Program-made: the position numbers and the translations under genes
In this document: in pieces, positions 1-10,382 of the stretch
Numbering within the stretch: position 1 is the first letter of the stretch
Layout of the letters: each line of letters starts with the position of its first letter
Source of the DNA: Clostridium ihumii AP5
Lineage (GTDB): Bacteria > Bacillota > Clostridia > Clostridiales > Clostridiaceae
Length of the DNA stretch: 64,000 bases
Direction: 5' to 3'
Assembly: GCF_000612845.1 (NCBI RefSeq)
Contig: NZ_CCAT010000062.1
Coordinates: forward strand, 124,001-188,000
Notes under the pieces: model-generated
Databases searched by the model: none
Told to the model about the DNA's origin: nothing
Seen by the model: only the letters and a program-made list of their open reading frames with translations

Positions 1-591
1 GAAGGTAGAGAAAAACTTAAAGAAAAGATTTACAACTTAGTACTTCTTGATATAAATCTTCCTGATGGAAATGGATATGAATTTTGTAAAGAGATAAGAC
101 AAAATAGTGATGTTGGTATAATATTCTTAACTGCATGTGATGAAGAAGTTAACGTAGTTATGGGACTTGATATTGGTGGTGATGATTATATTACAAAACC
201 TTTTAGAGTAAGAGAGTTAATTTCAAGGATTAAAGCAGTTATTAGAAGAAAAACTAATGTTTCTAAAGTTGATAAAAAGGTATCTATTTTTGGAGATTTA
301 AGGATTTGTTCTTTAGATGGAAAGGTATACAAAGGTGATGAAGAAGTTATTTTAACATTGCTAGAATATAAACTTTTAATGATGTTTACACAAAATTCTA
401 ATATTGTTCTTACAAGAAATCAGATTCTTCAAAAGCTTTGGGATGAAGCCGGGGAATATGTAAATGATAATACTTTGAGTGTTTATATAAAAAGATTAAG
501 AAGTAAAATAGAAGAAGATATAGGAAGTCCTAAATTTATATTAACAGTAAGAGGTGTTGGATATAAATGGGCATGGAAGGAGAATAATTAA
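1..591 (+). CDS. OmpR/PhoB-family response regulator (5' partial)
   Basis: DNA-binding response regulator, open from the first base of the window, so its N-terminus is missing. The visible part starts within the receiver domain: LLDINLPDGNG holds the phospho-acceptor Asp, FLTAC is the conserved Thr strand and DDYITKPF holds the conserved Lys. A winged-helix Trans_reg_C domain follows, ending RGVGYKW. Its stop overlaps the start of the downstream histidine kinase by one base (TAATG), so the two are translationally coupled. The ABC transporter pair that follows suggests the system controls that transporter; this is inferred from context. The family is certain, the stimulus unknown. Confidence 0.95.
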   Translation, partial: EGREKLKEKIYNLVLLDINLPDGNGYEFCKEIRQNSDVGIIFLTACDEEVNVVMGLDIGGDDYITKPFRVRELISRIKAVIRRKTNVSKVDKKVSIFGDLRICSLDGKVYKGDEEVILTLLEYKLLMMFTQNSNIVLTRNQILQKLWDEAGEYVNDNTLSVYIKRLRSKIEEDIGSPKFILTVRGVGYKWAWKENN

Positions 592-1841
592 TGAGAGGTA
601 TTTTGAAAAATCCAGAAGCTAAAAGAAACTATGGAATTTTATCCATAGCTTTTTTTCTGTTCCTTATAATAAGTTTATTTATTTCTTCATATTCATTGAA
701 TTTGTTAAAGAAAGAAATAGTTAGATGTAATACTAGCATTGTAGGGAAAATATTAGAGAAAAGACCAGAGCTTGAAGATGAAATTATTGATATAATTACT
801 AAAAATAATGCAAGTAAGAAAGCGTTTAACTTAGGAAAAGAAACATTAGAAAAATATAATTATAGTGAAAATATGAAATTTAGCTATGAAGTAGCTATTA
901 AAAGAATAGAAAGCAAAGTGTTTGCTATAAATATTTTAAATATAGTGTTAATATTTACAGCTATATTTATTATTAGTACATCAATTTTAAAAATATTTTA
1001 TAAAGAAATATTTCATATTGAAAAATTTACAGAAAAAGTTGTAGAAGGAGATTTTAATTACAAACTAGATAATTATTCTACTGGTGATATAGGAAGGCTT
1101 AAGAATAATTTAGTTAAAATGACTTCAATGATGAAGGAACACATAGAAATAGAGAAAAATGGTCAAAGATTTTTAAGTGAAATAATTTCAGATATATCAC
1201 ATCAACTTAAAACACCAATGACATCACTTATCATGTTTAATGATTTAATGGAAGATGAAAATATGAATTGGAATTCTAGAAAAGAATTTTTAAATAATAG
1301 CAAAAATCAGCTTTTAAGAATGGAATGGTTAATAAAAAGCTTATTAAAATTATCTAAATTAGATGCAGGTGTTGTAAACTTTAAAAGTGATAAAGTCAAT
1401 TTAAATGAAATATTAAGTGAAGTTATTAAATTATTATCTCCAATGATTAAAGAAAAAAATCAAAATATAATATTAATAGGAGATGAAAATTCATATTACC
1501 TAGGAGATTATAATTGGTCATTAGAGGCATTTATTAATATAGTAAAAAACTGTATAGAACATACAGTTGAAAGTGGAGTTTTAGAAATATCTTATGAAGA
1601 CAATGAATTATTTGCTGAAATTCATATAAAGGATAATGGTGAAGGAATAAAAAAAGAAGATTTACCTCATATATTTGAAAGATTTTATAAAAGCAGTACA
1701 TCATTTAAAACTGAAAGTGTAGGTATAGGTTTGGCACTTTCTAAAACTATAATAAAGAATCAAAACGGAAGCATAACTGTAAAAAGTGAATTAAAAAAAG
1801 GGACAGAGTTTATAATAAAATTTTTAAAAATTACATTATAG
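591..1841 (+). CDS. Sensor histidine kinase
   Basis: Membrane histidine kinase of 416 residues. There is one membrane segment near residues 14-35, an extracytoplasmic stretch of about 75 residues, a second segment near 112-136, then a HAMP-like linker. The H-box ISDISHQLKTP has the phosphorylatable His near residue 204. A HATPase_c domain follows with an N-box (NIVKNCIEH), G1 box (DNGEGI) and G2 (GIGLALS). The loop between the membrane segments is larger than in Bce-type intramembrane-sensing kinases, so direct sensing is possible. It partners with the overlapping response regulator and probably controls the ABC transporter downstream. Confidence 0.94.
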   Translation: MRGILKNPEAKRNYGILSIAFFLFLIISLFISSYSLNLLKKEIVRCNTSIVGKILEKRPELEDEIIDIITKNNASKKAFNLGKETLEKYNYSENMKFSYEVAIKRIESKVFAINILNIVLIFTAIFIISTSILKIFYKEIFHIEKFTEKVVEGDFNYKLDNYSTGDIGRLKNNLVKMTSMMKEHIEIEKNGQRFLSEIISDISHQLKTPMTSLIMFNDLMEDENMNWNSRKEFLNNSKNQLLRMEWLIKSLLKLSKLDAGVVNFKSDKVNLNEILSEVIKLLSPMIKEKNQNIILIGDENSYYLGDYNWSLEAFINIVKNCIEHTVESGVLEISYEDNELFAEIHIKDNGEGIKKEDLPHIFERFYKSSTSFKTESVGIGLALSKTIIKNQNGSITVKSELKKGTEFIIKFLKITL

Positions 1842-2013
1842 GGTTCAAAGTTCATCTTCATAATTATTAGTTCCAAAACTTGGATACCCTTAAGAGTGAG
1901 ACTAGCTCGGAATCATTTTATAGTAAGTATTTCTTTTGAAAGCAATATATTTACAGCTTAAAAAGTAGTTTTGAATTCGAGCTTGTTTCCCTATATAAAT
2001 CAAAAGTGACTAA
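1838..2013. repeat. MITE-like inverted-repeat element, variant with divergent interior
   Basis: Spacer between the kinase and the ABC ATPase gene. The left end reads TATAGGGTTCAAAGTTC and the right end, reverse-complemented, reads TATAGGGAAACAAGCTCG, giving imperfect terminal inverted repeats. The left end matches the ends of the elements near 11.9, 44.7 and 58.6 kb, but the interior differs. Its right part (ATATATTTACAGCT onward) recurs near 58865-58905. No coding capacity. It separates the two-component genes from the transporter genes, so the latter probably have their own promoter. Confidence 0.5.
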
Positions 2014-2115
2014 AATGTCATTTTATAATTCACTAATAAGTAAGGTTAATAAGTTAAAGTATTAGATGTAAGGTAAATACAATTTAAAATAAAATCTTTT
2101 AAGTGAGGTAATAAA

Positions 2116-2793
2116 ATGGAAATACTAAGAGTGGAAAATTTATGTAAAGTATATGGTAATGGTGAAAATAGAGTAGATGCATTAAAAAATATAAATTTAA
2201 CTGTGAAGAAGGGTGAATTTATTGCAATAATAGGACCTAGTGGTTCAGGTAAATCCACATTACTGCATTTACTAGGAGGAGTTGACAAGCCAACTAGTGG
2301 AAAAGTTTATGTAGATAATACAGATATATATTCTTTAAATGAAAAAAAGCTTGCAGTTTTTAGAAGAAGAAATTTAGGAGTTATATTTCAATTTTATAAT
2401 TTAATACCAGTTTTAACAGCTAAAGAAAATATATTATTGCCAGCAGAACTTGAAGGCAAGAAGATAGATAAAGAGTATGTAGAAGATATAATAAAAACTT
2501 TAGGATTAAAAGAAAGAGAAAATTATCTTCAAAATCAGCTTTCAGGTGGACAACAGCAAAGAGTTGCAATAGGACGAGCACTTATAAATAAACCTAGCAT
2601 AATACTTGCTGATGAACCAACAGGAAATCTAGATAGTAAAAACTCTAAAGAAATAATAGAACTTTTAAAACTTACTGTAAAAAAATATAACACATCACTA
2701 ATACTTATAACACATGATATAAATGTAGCAGCAGAAGCAGATAGAATTGTAAAAATAGAAGATGGAATTTTAACAGAAAATGAGGTGATGTAA
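2116..2793 (+). CDS. ABC transporter ATP-binding protein (MacB/BceA type)
   Basis: 225-residue ATPase of the MacB/LolD/BceA group, which power FtsX-type permeases. Walker A is GPSGSGKST (about residues 39-47), the Q-loop follows FQFYNL, the signature is LSGGQQQR, Walker B is ILADEPTGN and the H-loop is LITHD. The start is preceded by AAGTGAGGTAATAAA. The permease gene begins two bases after its stop. In this family the substrate is usually a peptide antibiotic or an envelope ligand; the neighbouring two-component system supports a detoxification or sensing role, which is inferred. Confidence 0.95.
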   Translation: MEILRVENLCKVYGNGENRVDALKNINLTVKKGEFIAIIGPSGSGKSTLLHLLGGVDKPTSGKVYVDNTDIYSLNEKKLAVFRRRNLGVIFQFYNLIPVLTAKENILLPAELEGKKIDKEYVEDIIKTLGLKERENYLQNQLSGGQQQRVAIGRALINKPSIILADEPTGNLDSKNSKEIIELLKLTVKKYNTSLILITHDINVAAEADRIVKIEDGILTENEVM

Positions 2794-2795
2794 TT

Positions 2796-5276
2796 ATGGG
2801 GTTCTATACATCGCTTACAAAAAAATATATGAGCAAAAATAAAAAGAGAACAATAGTTACTATGATAGGTATAATACTTTCAGCAGCCTTAATTTCAGGG
2901 ATAGGTACCATAGCTGAAACAATGATTGAATTTAATTATAGAACTGCTGTAGAAGAAAATGGTTTTTATTATGGTGAATTTAACAGTATAAAGGGTGCAA
3001 AAGTCAAATATTTAGAGGATTCTGTTAATACTAGTGAATCAATTGTAGAAGAAGCTATAGGGGTTGTACCATTAACTAACTATAAAAACAAAACGTTAAT
3101 AATAAATGCATTAAGTGATGAACCAAAAGGTTTAATACCAATGGAAATAAAAGAAGGAAGTTTCCCAAAAAATTCAAATGAAATAGCAGTTAGTAGAATA
3201 ACTTTAGAAAAATTAGGACAAAATCTTAATATAGGTAGTGAAGTAGATTTAAAAGTTATAGATAAAAATAAAAATCAAAAAGAAAAGTCATTTAAAATTG
3301 TTGGAATAACAAATTCAATAGGTGAAAGTGAAAGTGGACATAATTTCTTTGCGACAAGTTGTATAGATAACATAAATGAATCTAAAGATTATAATGTGTA
3401 CCTAACTTTAAAAAGTAAGAAAGATATAAGAGCACAATTTGAAGATATGAGTGCTAAAGCTGATATAGAAAAAGTTAAAGATGAATATCAAAACATGGTT
3501 TACCCAATCAGTTATAATGAAGCATTACTTACAATTTATGGACAGAGTAATTATGATTCTTTTAATAAATTTATGACAAATTTCTGTATAGGAATAGGAA
3601 CATTAGTGCTAATTGCAACTATTGCAACAGTATATAATGCGTTTTCAATATCTATATTAGAAAGAAAAAAAGCATTTTCAACTTTAGCATCTGTAGGAGC
3701 AACAAAAGGACAAATAAAAAAAGTTGTATTTATTGAAGCTATGATGATGAGTGTAGTGTCAATACCTATAGGGATATTATGTGGAACTGTAGCATTAAAG
3801 CTTGTATTTAAAATAATAAACACATTTTTAAAAGAGTCTGCTATAGGAATAATGAATTTACATGGAGTTATAACATTAAGAGTTGTTTTAATAAGTTTTT
3901 TAGTTGTGTTTATAACAATAATAATATCTGCATTAATGCCAGCACATGCAGCGGCAAAAACATCGCCTATAGAAGGAATAAGAGGGCAAAAGGATTATAA
4001 ATTTAAAAAGGTTAAATCTGGAAGAATTATAAAGAAAATATTTGGTGTTGAAGGTCAGTTATCATATAAAAACTTAAAGAGAAATAAGAAAAAATATAGA
4101 ATAACTTTATTATCACTTGTATTTAGTATAGTATTATTTTTAACATTTACATCTATAGAAGGCACATTTGTAAAGACTTTTGATATTGCTAGTGGTAGTT
4201 TTAATTATGATTTTTATATAGCTGGCACAATCACAGATGGAGCTAGAAAAAAAATAAATTCTGTTAGTAATATAGAAGATATAACTAATTTAAGTTTTAT
4301 GACTTGTGAGTCTAAGTTTAAAGAAAGTGAATTTACAGATAAGGCTAAAGAAATGTTTGAAGTTAAGGGTGATACTACTTTAAAATCTAGATTTTGTGCA
4401 ATTACAGATTCTGAAATAGAAAATTACATTAAAAAATCAGATATTGATAGTTTTAATAAAGAAGAGGCTATAAAGGAAAACGGTGTAATTTTAGTAAATT
4501 CTAATATATTTATGGGAAATGGTAATGCAACAGAATTTGAAGTATTAAATTTAAAGGTTGGTGACTATATAACTTTAAATAAGGAAAATAATGGTGAAAC
4601 TAAAGTAAAAATATTAAAAATTACAGATAAAGTGCCAATAGGCCTTGATAAAACATTAAAAGGACCACTTTTAATAACAAATGAAAATGTATTTAATAAT
4701 GTAGTGAATGCTTTGAAATTAGATGCTAAAACGGGTGTATATCATTCAATAAATATAAAATCTAATGATACTAAAAAGACAGCTAAGCAATTAGAGAAAA
4801 TAGAATCAGAGGAAACAATATTTGTTTCAAGTATGGATGAAGAAAGAAAAAATCTAGATCAAACTAAGATAGTAATGAGAATATTCTTAAATGGATTTGT
4901 AGCTATCATAGCACTTATAAGTGTATCTAACATAGTAAATACTATTCAAACTAACATTGCACTTAGAAAAAGGGAGTTTGCAATGATACAATCTATAGGG
5001 GTTACTCCTAAGGGATTAAATAAAATATTATATTTTGAAAGTATGTATTATGGAATAATGTCACTATTTATAGGACTACCTATAGGACTTCTTATAAATT
5101 ATGCAATTTATAATGGACTTAAAAAAACTATTGCATTTAAATATGAATTTCCATTTATATATGTAGCAATAACTGTAGTAGCGATTTTTGCAATTGTATA
5201 CTTAGCAGCATATTTCCCAATAAAAAAATTGAAAAAAGAAAATATAATAGAAAATGTAAAGATGGAAAATGTGTAA
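2796..5276 (+). CDS. FtsX-domain ABC transporter permease, double unit
   Basis: 826-residue permease. It has an N-terminal membrane segment (about residues 17-40), an extracytoplasmic MacB-PCD-like domain, three membrane segments near 260-385, then a second copy of the plan: a segment near 430-450, another external domain, and three segments near 690-815. This is two FtsX units in one chain, larger than BceB-type permeases (around 650 residues). The gene follows its ATPase by two bases. The likely role is extrusion or removal of membrane-active peptides, or mechanotransmission; the sequence does not give the substrate. Confidence 0.92.
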   Translation: MGFYTSLTKKYMSKNKKRTIVTMIGIILSAALISGIGTIAETMIEFNYRTAVEENGFYYGEFNSIKGAKVKYLEDSVNTSESIVEEAIGVVPLTNYKNKTLIINALSDEPKGLIPMEIKEGSFPKNSNEIAVSRITLEKLGQNLNIGSEVDLKVIDKNKNQKEKSFKIVGITNSIGESESGHNFFATSCIDNINESKDYNVYLTLKSKKDIRAQFEDMSAKADIEKVKDEYQNMVYPISYNEALLTIYGQSNYDSFNKFMTNFCIGIGTLVLIATIATVYNAFSISILERKKAFSTLASVGATKGQIKKVVFIEAMMMSVVSIPIGILCGTVALKLVFKIINTFLKESAIGIMNLHGVITLRVVLISFLVVFITIIISALMPAHAAAKTSPIEGIRGQKDYKFKKVKSGRIIKKIFGVEGQLSYKNLKRNKKKYRITLLSLVFSIVLFLTFTSIEGTFVKTFDIASGSFNYDFYIAGTITDGARKKINSVSNIEDITNLSFMTCESKFKESEFTDKAKEMFEVKGDTTLKSRFCAITDSEIENYIKKSDIDSFNKEEAIKENGVILVNSNIFMGNGNATEFEVLNLKVGDYITLNKENNGETKVKILKITDKVPIGLDKTLKGPLLITNENVFNNVVNALKLDAKTGVYHSINIKSNDTKKTAKQLEKIESEETIFVSSMDEERKNLDQTKIVMRIFLNGFVAIIALISVSNIVNTIQTNIALRKREFAMIQSIGVTPKGLNKILYFESMYYGIMSLFIGLPIGLLINYAIYNGLKKTIAFKYEFPFIYVAITVVAIFAIVYLAAYFPIKKLKKENIIENVKMENV

Positions 5277-5321
5277 TATGTTAATATAAAGGTAAATTAC
5301 AAATAGGAAGGGTATGATTTT

Positions 5322-5621
5322 ATGACACCATTTAAATTTGCGTTTATCTTTATGTGCAGAGGTTTTAGTCATGAAAAGCAAAAGGCTTTAATAAATCATA
5401 ATGGAACAGAAGTATCAGTATATGGAGTAGATTCTTTAGAAGAAGCAGTAGAACTTTCTAAAAAGCTTTTAAGAGAAAATGTGAAACTTATAGAGTTATG
5501 TGGTGCTTTTTGTGAAGATGGAGCAAGAAAAATTATTGAAGCAACAGATAATAAAGTAGCTGTTGGATTTGTTACACACTCTGAAAGTGAAGAAGAAAAA
5601 TTTAAAGCATTATTTGGATAA
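5322..5621 (+). CDS. DUF6506-like small protein
   Basis: 99-residue soluble protein starting MTPFKFAFIFMCRGF after AGGAAGGGTATGATTTT. It has an alternating alpha/beta pattern with the motif IELCGAFCEDGARKI and a C-terminal VGFVTHSESEEEKF. I associate it with the DUF6506 family from memory; no function is known. No membrane segment or signal peptide. It may be read through from the transporter operon 45 bp upstream, and a strong terminator follows it directly. Confidence 0.75.
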   Translation: MTPFKFAFIFMCRGFSHEKQKALINHNGTEVSVYGVDSLEEAVELSKKLLRENVKLIELCGAFCEDGARKIIEATDNKVAVGFVTHSESEEEKFKALFG

Positions 5622-5624
5622 TGA

Positions 5625-5660
5625 GAAAACAAAGAGTCTTTTGGACTCTTTGTTTTTTGT
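5625..5660 (+). terminator. Intrinsic terminator
   Basis: ACAAAGAGTC, a short loop and GACTCTTTGT are followed by a T run. It ends the transcript from the transporter/DUF6506 side and lies between convergent genes. Confidence 0.9.
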
Positions 5661-5665
5661 AAAGG

Positions 5666-6340
5666 CTATTTAAATCCATTTATTTCTTTTTTTAATCTGT
5701 CAAAATAATCATCCATAAATTTTAGTCTTTCGTTTGCAATTTCTTTGCCCTTTTTAGTATATAATTTATCAGGAATTTTTTTTAATTTTATTTCGTATTC
5801 TATAAATGGGTTATGTTTTGAAACATCTTTTATTCTACCATTTTCAGTAGTATTATGTTCAAGGTAGTGATTTAAATCTTGAATAATTTCTAATCGTTGT
5901 CCAAATTGACCTGCTAACATAAAAGTGCGAGCAATTCCACTTGCACCAATAATATCTAACTTATCCGAATCAAAAAGTATTTTTGCTTCAATTGAAGTAG
6001 GTTCATTTCCAGTTCTAAATCTATGAGTCAAAATGCAATGTTTAATTTTTTCAATTGTAGTTTTTTGATATTTTAAATCTTTTAAAATATCCTCTGCCAT
6101 GGAACTTCCCAAAACAGAATGATCGATTACTCCTGTTTTATCTTGACTTTCTTTAACTCTTGCAATATCATGCAATAAGGCTGAGGGAATAAGAACATTT
6201 AAGTCAACATTTTCTTCGTATTTTGCAATGAATAAACAAAGGTTGTATACTCTAAACACATGATCTAAATTGTGTGCTGAACATGTTAAATTATTTTTCA
6301 CAATTTCTATAATTCTTTTATGATTTATTTCTGAATTCAT
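5666..6340 (-). CDS. HD-domain phosphohydrolase
   Basis: 224-residue HD-superfamily protein. The metal-binding set is visible: His in SAHNLDHVFRVYNL, the HD pair in ALLHDIAR, and later His/Asp residues (CILTHRF, LFDSDKLD). This is the arrangement of bacterial uncharacterised HD hydrolases of the COG1418 type. The start ATG has the upstream site TAGGAGGAAAGTAA on the minus strand. It stands alone, facing the DUF6506 gene, and is divergent from the isoprenoid-synthase-like gene. The substrate (nucleotide or phosphoester) cannot be told from the sequence. Confidence 0.88.
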   Translation of the reverse strand: MNSEINHKRIIEIVKNNLTCSAHNLDHVFRVYNLCLFIAKYEENVDLNVLIPSALLHDIARVKESQDKTGVIDHSVLGSSMAEDILKDLKYQKTTIEKIKHCILTHRFRTGNEPTSIEAKILFDSDKLDIIGASGIARTFMLAGQFGQRLEIIQDLNHYLEHNTTENGRIKDVSKHNPFIEYEIKLKKIPDKLYTKKGKEIANERLKFMDDYFDRLKKEINGFK

Positions 6341-6494
6341 TTACTTTCCTCCTAAATTATATAACTTTAATAAATATAGATTAACAAATATACAATATTT
6401 TGTAAAAGTATATATTTTTTCAATTGTATAGATTTTAGTATATATTCCATATATACTTTTTAGTAAGGATATGAAATATGGGGGATTTAATTCA

Positions 6495-7751
6495 ATGGCA
6501 TATTTAGAAAATGTACAATATTTAAATGATTTTTTTAGAGAAAAATGGTATGACACTGATGTAGAATTGAACTTAAATATGAAAACTATCAACTATATAG
6601 AAAAGAGAAAGATTGAGAAAAAATTCGATTCCTTTATTGATTTACTTATAGAGCATATAGAAAGTTTTCCACTGGAATTAAATAGTAGAAAAGTTTGGAA
6701 AGAAAGAGGAAATAAACTTATAGATGAAATGATTTTAAATGAAGACATTTTTAAATTAGGGAGAATAAATAGCAATATGAAAAATCAGTTTTTTATAAGT
6801 ACAAAGAAATTTATAGAGGAATGTAAAGAATTTGATGATGAAATAAAGTATGATGAAATAGGTCAAGCTATGAGAAATGTATGGATAGTGAATATACTTC
6901 AAAATATTATGGGGAAAGATATATGCTTTACAAAAGCTATATTTGGATATAGCATGTTATATCCTTATACAGATAATTATTTAGATAATGTAAATATATC
7001 TATGAAAGAAAAAATTCAGTTTAATGAGTTTTTTTCTAAAATATTAAATGATGAATATGTTGAATTAGAAGGAGCTTATAAGTTGAAAATATATAAACTA
7101 GTTAAAAATATAGAAGAAGTATTTGAAAGAGATAAATACAAAGATGTTTATGAGAGCCTTTTATTAATTCATGAGGGACAAAAAAATAGTCTCATACATC
7201 AAGAATGTTTAAGTATACCATATGAAAGAGATATGCTTAAAATATCTATAGAAAAGGGTGGAGCATCTGTGCTTGCAGATGCTTATCTTGTAAATGGAAA
7301 TTTAAGTGATGAAGAAAAAGAGTTTGCATATGGATATGGATTTTTACTTCAAATTTGTGATGATTTTCAGGATGTAAAAGAAGATATAGAAAACAATCAT
7401 ATGACTGTAGTATCTCAAATTGCAAATAAATATCCACTAGATGTAATAGCGAATAAATTGATAAATTTTACTTTAAACTTAATAGATAATGCTACTTGTT
7501 TTAAATGTGATAATGTAATTCAATTAAAAGAACTTATAAAAGATAATTGTATAAAAATGATAATGTTTGCAATAGTATTAGGAAGAGAATATTTTACTAA
7601 AGAATATGTAAAGAATATAGAAAAATATCTTCCATTTAGGAAGTCATATATAGATAATATTAGAGATAATGTAAAAAATAAATTTAGCAAATTAAAGAAA
7701 AGCTATCACTCCGTAAGTATAGAAGATATAGTTTTTGAATTAATAGTATAA
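6495..7751 (+). CDS. Class 1 isoprenoid biosynthesis enzyme-like protein
   Basis: About 418 residues. Two aspartate-rich motifs fit the class I terpenoid synthase fold: DNYLD in PYTDNYLDN (about residue 165) and DDFQD in QICDDFQDVKED (about residue 294), with KGGASVLADAYL between them. These normally bind the Mg-diphosphate of an allylic substrate. An upstream in-frame ATG at 6471 exists, but GGGGGAT sits nine bases before 6495, so I chose the latter. It is longer than ordinary prenyltransferases (about 300). No isoprenoid genes adjoin it; a CrtI-type desaturase lies about 50 kb away. The product is unknown. Confidence 0.75.
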   Translation: MAYLENVQYLNDFFREKWYDTDVELNLNMKTINYIEKRKIEKKFDSFIDLLIEHIESFPLELNSRKVWKERGNKLIDEMILNEDIFKLGRINSNMKNQFFISTKKFIEECKEFDDEIKYDEIGQAMRNVWIVNILQNIMGKDICFTKAIFGYSMLYPYTDNYLDNVNISMKEKIQFNEFFSKILNDEYVELEGAYKLKIYKLVKNIEEVFERDKYKDVYESLLLIHEGQKNSLIHQECLSIPYERDMLKISIEKGGASVLADAYLVNGNLSDEEKEFAYGYGFLLQICDDFQDVKEDIENNHMTVVSQIANKYPLDVIANKLINFTLNLIDNATCFKCDNVIQLKELIKDNCIKMIMFAIVLGREYFTKEYVKNIEKYLPFRKSYIDNIRDNVKNKFSKLKKSYHSVSIEDIVFELIV

Positions 7752-7763
7752 ATAAATATAAAA

Positions 7764-7797
7764 GCAAGGAATGTGTAATAACATTCCTTATTTTTAT
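7764..7797 (+). terminator. Intrinsic terminator
   Basis: AAGGAATGT, loop GTAATA and ACATTCCTT run into a T tract just after the isoprenoid-synthase-like gene. Confidence 0.9.
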
Positions 7798-7927
7798 GTA
7801 TTTTAAAAGAATAATCACCATGAAATTTTATACAATATTTGTATAAAGTTTAAAAATATAAAAGTTTTTCAAAAAATATTCAGAATATTATAGCTGTTTC
7901 GATAAAATATTTAGGGAGGGGATTTTT

Positions 7928-9919
7928 ATGAGAAAAACTATTTATAAAGAGCTGATTATTTGGATTACAACATTTCTAATTTTATCTGTAGTTATTGTAA
8001 CTTTAGTTAATAGCTTTACAACAGTAGATAGTATCAAAGATGATGTTATTAATATAATGGATTTAGAAACGCAAGATATTTCATCATTTGTTGATTATCT
8101 TTATTCTAGAAATAAAGATGGAATGGAGTATGTATCTAAAAGTGAAGAGTTATTAAATTTAAATGACCAACATATTAAAAATAAAACTAGGGAGATGTTT
8201 GAAGATTATATTAATAGTATGGAGGATGTAGAATCTATTTATATAGGAACTATTAATGGAGACGTTATAAGGCCAGTAAGCAAAAATGTTGATAAAAAAT
8301 ATGATCCTAAAGAAAGACCATGGTATAAAGTGGCTAAAAGTAATGAAGGAGATGTAGTTGTTACAGAACCTTATGAAGATACTATTAATAAGGGCACATA
8401 TATGATTACGTTTGCAAAACTTATAAAAGATAAGAATGGTAAGGAAATTGGTGTTTTAGCATCAGATATAAATTTAGATAAGTTATCAGAAAAAGTTTCA
8501 AAAATGACAATAGGAAAAGAAGGATATGCTGAGGTAATAAGCAATTCAGGGATAATTATAAGTCATAAAGATAGTGAGCTTATTACTAAAAATATAGATG
8601 AATTTGAAGAAGTAAAAAATGTAATAGAAAATGAACTAGATTTTAATGTAATAGATGTGAATAACGAAAAGATGTATGTACATAATGTTAAAAACAATTC
8701 TATGAATTGGAGTATTTTATCTATGTTACCGCAAAAAGAAGTTATGAGCAAATGTATAAAATCTGTAAATTCAGCAATATTATTTTGTGTAGTTTATATA
8801 CCAATAGTAATAATTTTATTAAATTTAATTATAAAGAGGAAAATAGTTAAACCTATAGTAAAAGTTACCAATAATATAAATACAATGGGGCATGGAGATT
8901 TTACTTTAGAAATAGAAGAAGATAAAAACTTAAATATTGAATTATATTCTATAAATAATGCATTAAAGGTTACTATAAATAGTATTTGTAATATATTAGA
9001 AAACTTAAAAGTTGCATCATCAACCCTTAAAGAATCTGCAAATTCTGTTTCTAAACAAACAATGCAAAGTAGTGATGCATCTATAGAAATTGCTGAAAAT
9101 ATAACTAATGTTGCCAGTATTTCAGATAATCAAAATAGTGATATTGAAAAAATTACAGATAGAATAAAAGATTTAGAAGAAGAAATAAATAGTTCTAATT
9201 TGTATAGTGAAGAACTTAACAATGCATGTAAAGATACAAAACTTTGTTGTGATTATGGAATAAAGTCTATAACTGAGTTAAGAGATATTTTCAATAAAAA
9301 TTTAGCAGCAAATAATGAAATGACTAAAGAAGTAGAATTATTAAATGAAAGTTCTAGTAAAATAGAATATATTGTTAAAAGCATTAAAGAAATAACAGAT
9401 CAAACTAATCTTTTAGCATTAAATGCTAGTATTGAAGCTTCTAGGGCTGGAGAGGTTGGAAAAGGATTTATGGTTGTAGCAGATGAAGTTAAAAAGCTTG
9501 CTATTGAGTCTTCAAACTCTGCAACACAAATAAATGATGTTGTAAATCAAATGAAAGATATAATAAATAGTGTTATAGAAAAAACTATAAATGCATCAAA
9601 TCTTATGAGTAAAACTAATATCAGTGTAGACTCAACAAATGATAATTTTAAAAATATATTAAATAGTATGGATAAAGTTAATGAGAATGTTGAAAGAGTG
9701 AATAACTCACTTTACAATATAAATGAAAGTAAGGAAGTTGTAGTTATTAAAGTTAATGAAATAGCATCTTCAGGTCAAAATGTACTAGAATCATCCCAAA
9801 AAGTAAGTGCTGCAACAGAAGAGCAATGTGCATCACTTGAAGAAGTTACAGCATCTTGTGAAAAATTAAACTCTTTAGCAGAGGAAATAGATAAAATAGT
9901 AGATAATTTTAAATTTTAA
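7928..9919 (+). CDS. Methyl-accepting chemotaxis protein (dCACHE type)
   Basis: 663-residue chemoreceptor. There is a membrane segment near residues 9-31, then a large extracellular double-CACHE sensor (motif [20 protein letters not shown], typical of dCACHE_1), a second membrane segment near 278-300, HAMP, and a cytoplasmic signalling domain. The hairpin tip reads [26 protein letters not shown], with Ser in place of the more usual Ala. The start follows AGGGAGGGGATTTTT. CACHE receptors usually sense small metabolites such as amino acids; the ligand here is unknown. Confidence 0.95.
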   Translation: MRKTIYKELIIWITTFLILSVVIVTLVNSFTTVDSIKDDVINIMDLETQDISSFVDYLYSRNKDGMEYVSKSEELLNLNDQHIKNKTREMFEDYINSMEDVESIYIGTINGDVIRPVSKNVDKKYDPKERPWYKVAKSNEGDVVVTEPYEDTINKGTYMITFAKLIKDKNGKEIGVLASDINLDKLSEKVSKMTIGKEGYAEVISNSGIIISHKDSELITKNIDEFEEVKNVIENELDFNVIDVNNEKMYVHNVKNNSMNWSILSMLPQKEVMSKCIKSVNSAILFCVVYIPIVIILLNLIIKRKIVKPIVKVTNNINTMGHGDFTLEIEEDKNLNIELYSINNALKVTINSICNILENLKVASSTLKESANSVSKQTMQSSDASIEIAENITNVASISDNQNSDIEKITDRIKDLEEEINSSNLYSEELNNACKDTKLCCDYGIKSITELRDIFNKNLAANNEMTKEVELLNESSSKIEYIVKSIKEITDQTNLLALNASIEASRAGEVGKGFMVVADEVKKLAIESSNSATQINDVVNQMKDIINSVIEKTINASNLMSKTNISVDSTNDNFKNILNSMDKVNENVERVNNSLYNINESKEVVVIKVNEIASSGQNVLESSQKVSAATEEQCASLEEVTASCEKLNSLAEEIDKIVDNFKF

Positions 9920-9957
9920 TACATTTTAGGATTTATATAATAAAGTATTGGATTTAT

Positions 9958-9990
9958 AGGCTCGAAAATATTTACATTCGAGCCTGTTCT
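9958..9990 (+). terminator. Probable intrinsic terminator
   Basis: AGGCTCGAA and TTCGAGCCT form a 9-bp stem between the chemoreceptor and the convergent small gene. The T tract is weak (GTTCT). Confidence 0.6.
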
Positions 9991-10003
9991 ACTATAAAAA
10001 TAT

Positions 10004-10159
10004 TTATTTATCAAAAACCCCACCATTTTTAGTGCTTATACGTGCTTTTTGAGCTCCACCTATGGATTTTTGAGGACGTCCCTTAGAATTTTGATTAGCA
10101 CTAGCTTTCTTTTTGTCTTCAATAATTTTTTTCATCATTTCTAAATTTTTATTAGACAT
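10004..10159 (-). CDS. Small conserved-looking basic protein (51 aa)
   Basis: I chose the ATG at 10159, giving MSNKNLEMMKKIIEDKKK and onward, because AGGAGG lies eight bases upstream; a longer frame extends to 10201. It is a 51-residue, lysine-rich soluble protein with an N-terminal helix followed by a low-complexity Gly/Ser/Asn segment ending GGVFDK. The composition resembles small clostridial hypothetical proteins. The function is unknown. The strong ribosome binding site is the main support that it is translated. Confidence 0.7.
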   Translation of the reverse strand: MSNKNLEMMKKIIEDKKKASANQNSKGRPQKSIGGAQKARISTKNGGVFDK

Positions 10160-10382
10160 AAAATAACCTCCTATATGCTCTTTAAAAAGAACATTTAACA
10201 TAATAAAATTATATTACAAAATAAGATATACTTTAATAAAAAGAAAAATCGAAATAATTTGACAAATGATTTGTTAAATGTTATGTTTGAATTGTAATTA
10301 ATGGCTAAATTACAATTATTTTAAATACTAATTAAAAGTTTCTAACATATTTTATTTAGAATAATTTTAGGGGGAAGAGAAA

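Noticed and set aside
7860-7927. SigD promoter before the first chemoreceptor
   Set aside because: A CGATAA -10-like box is present, but no TAAA lies at the required distance.
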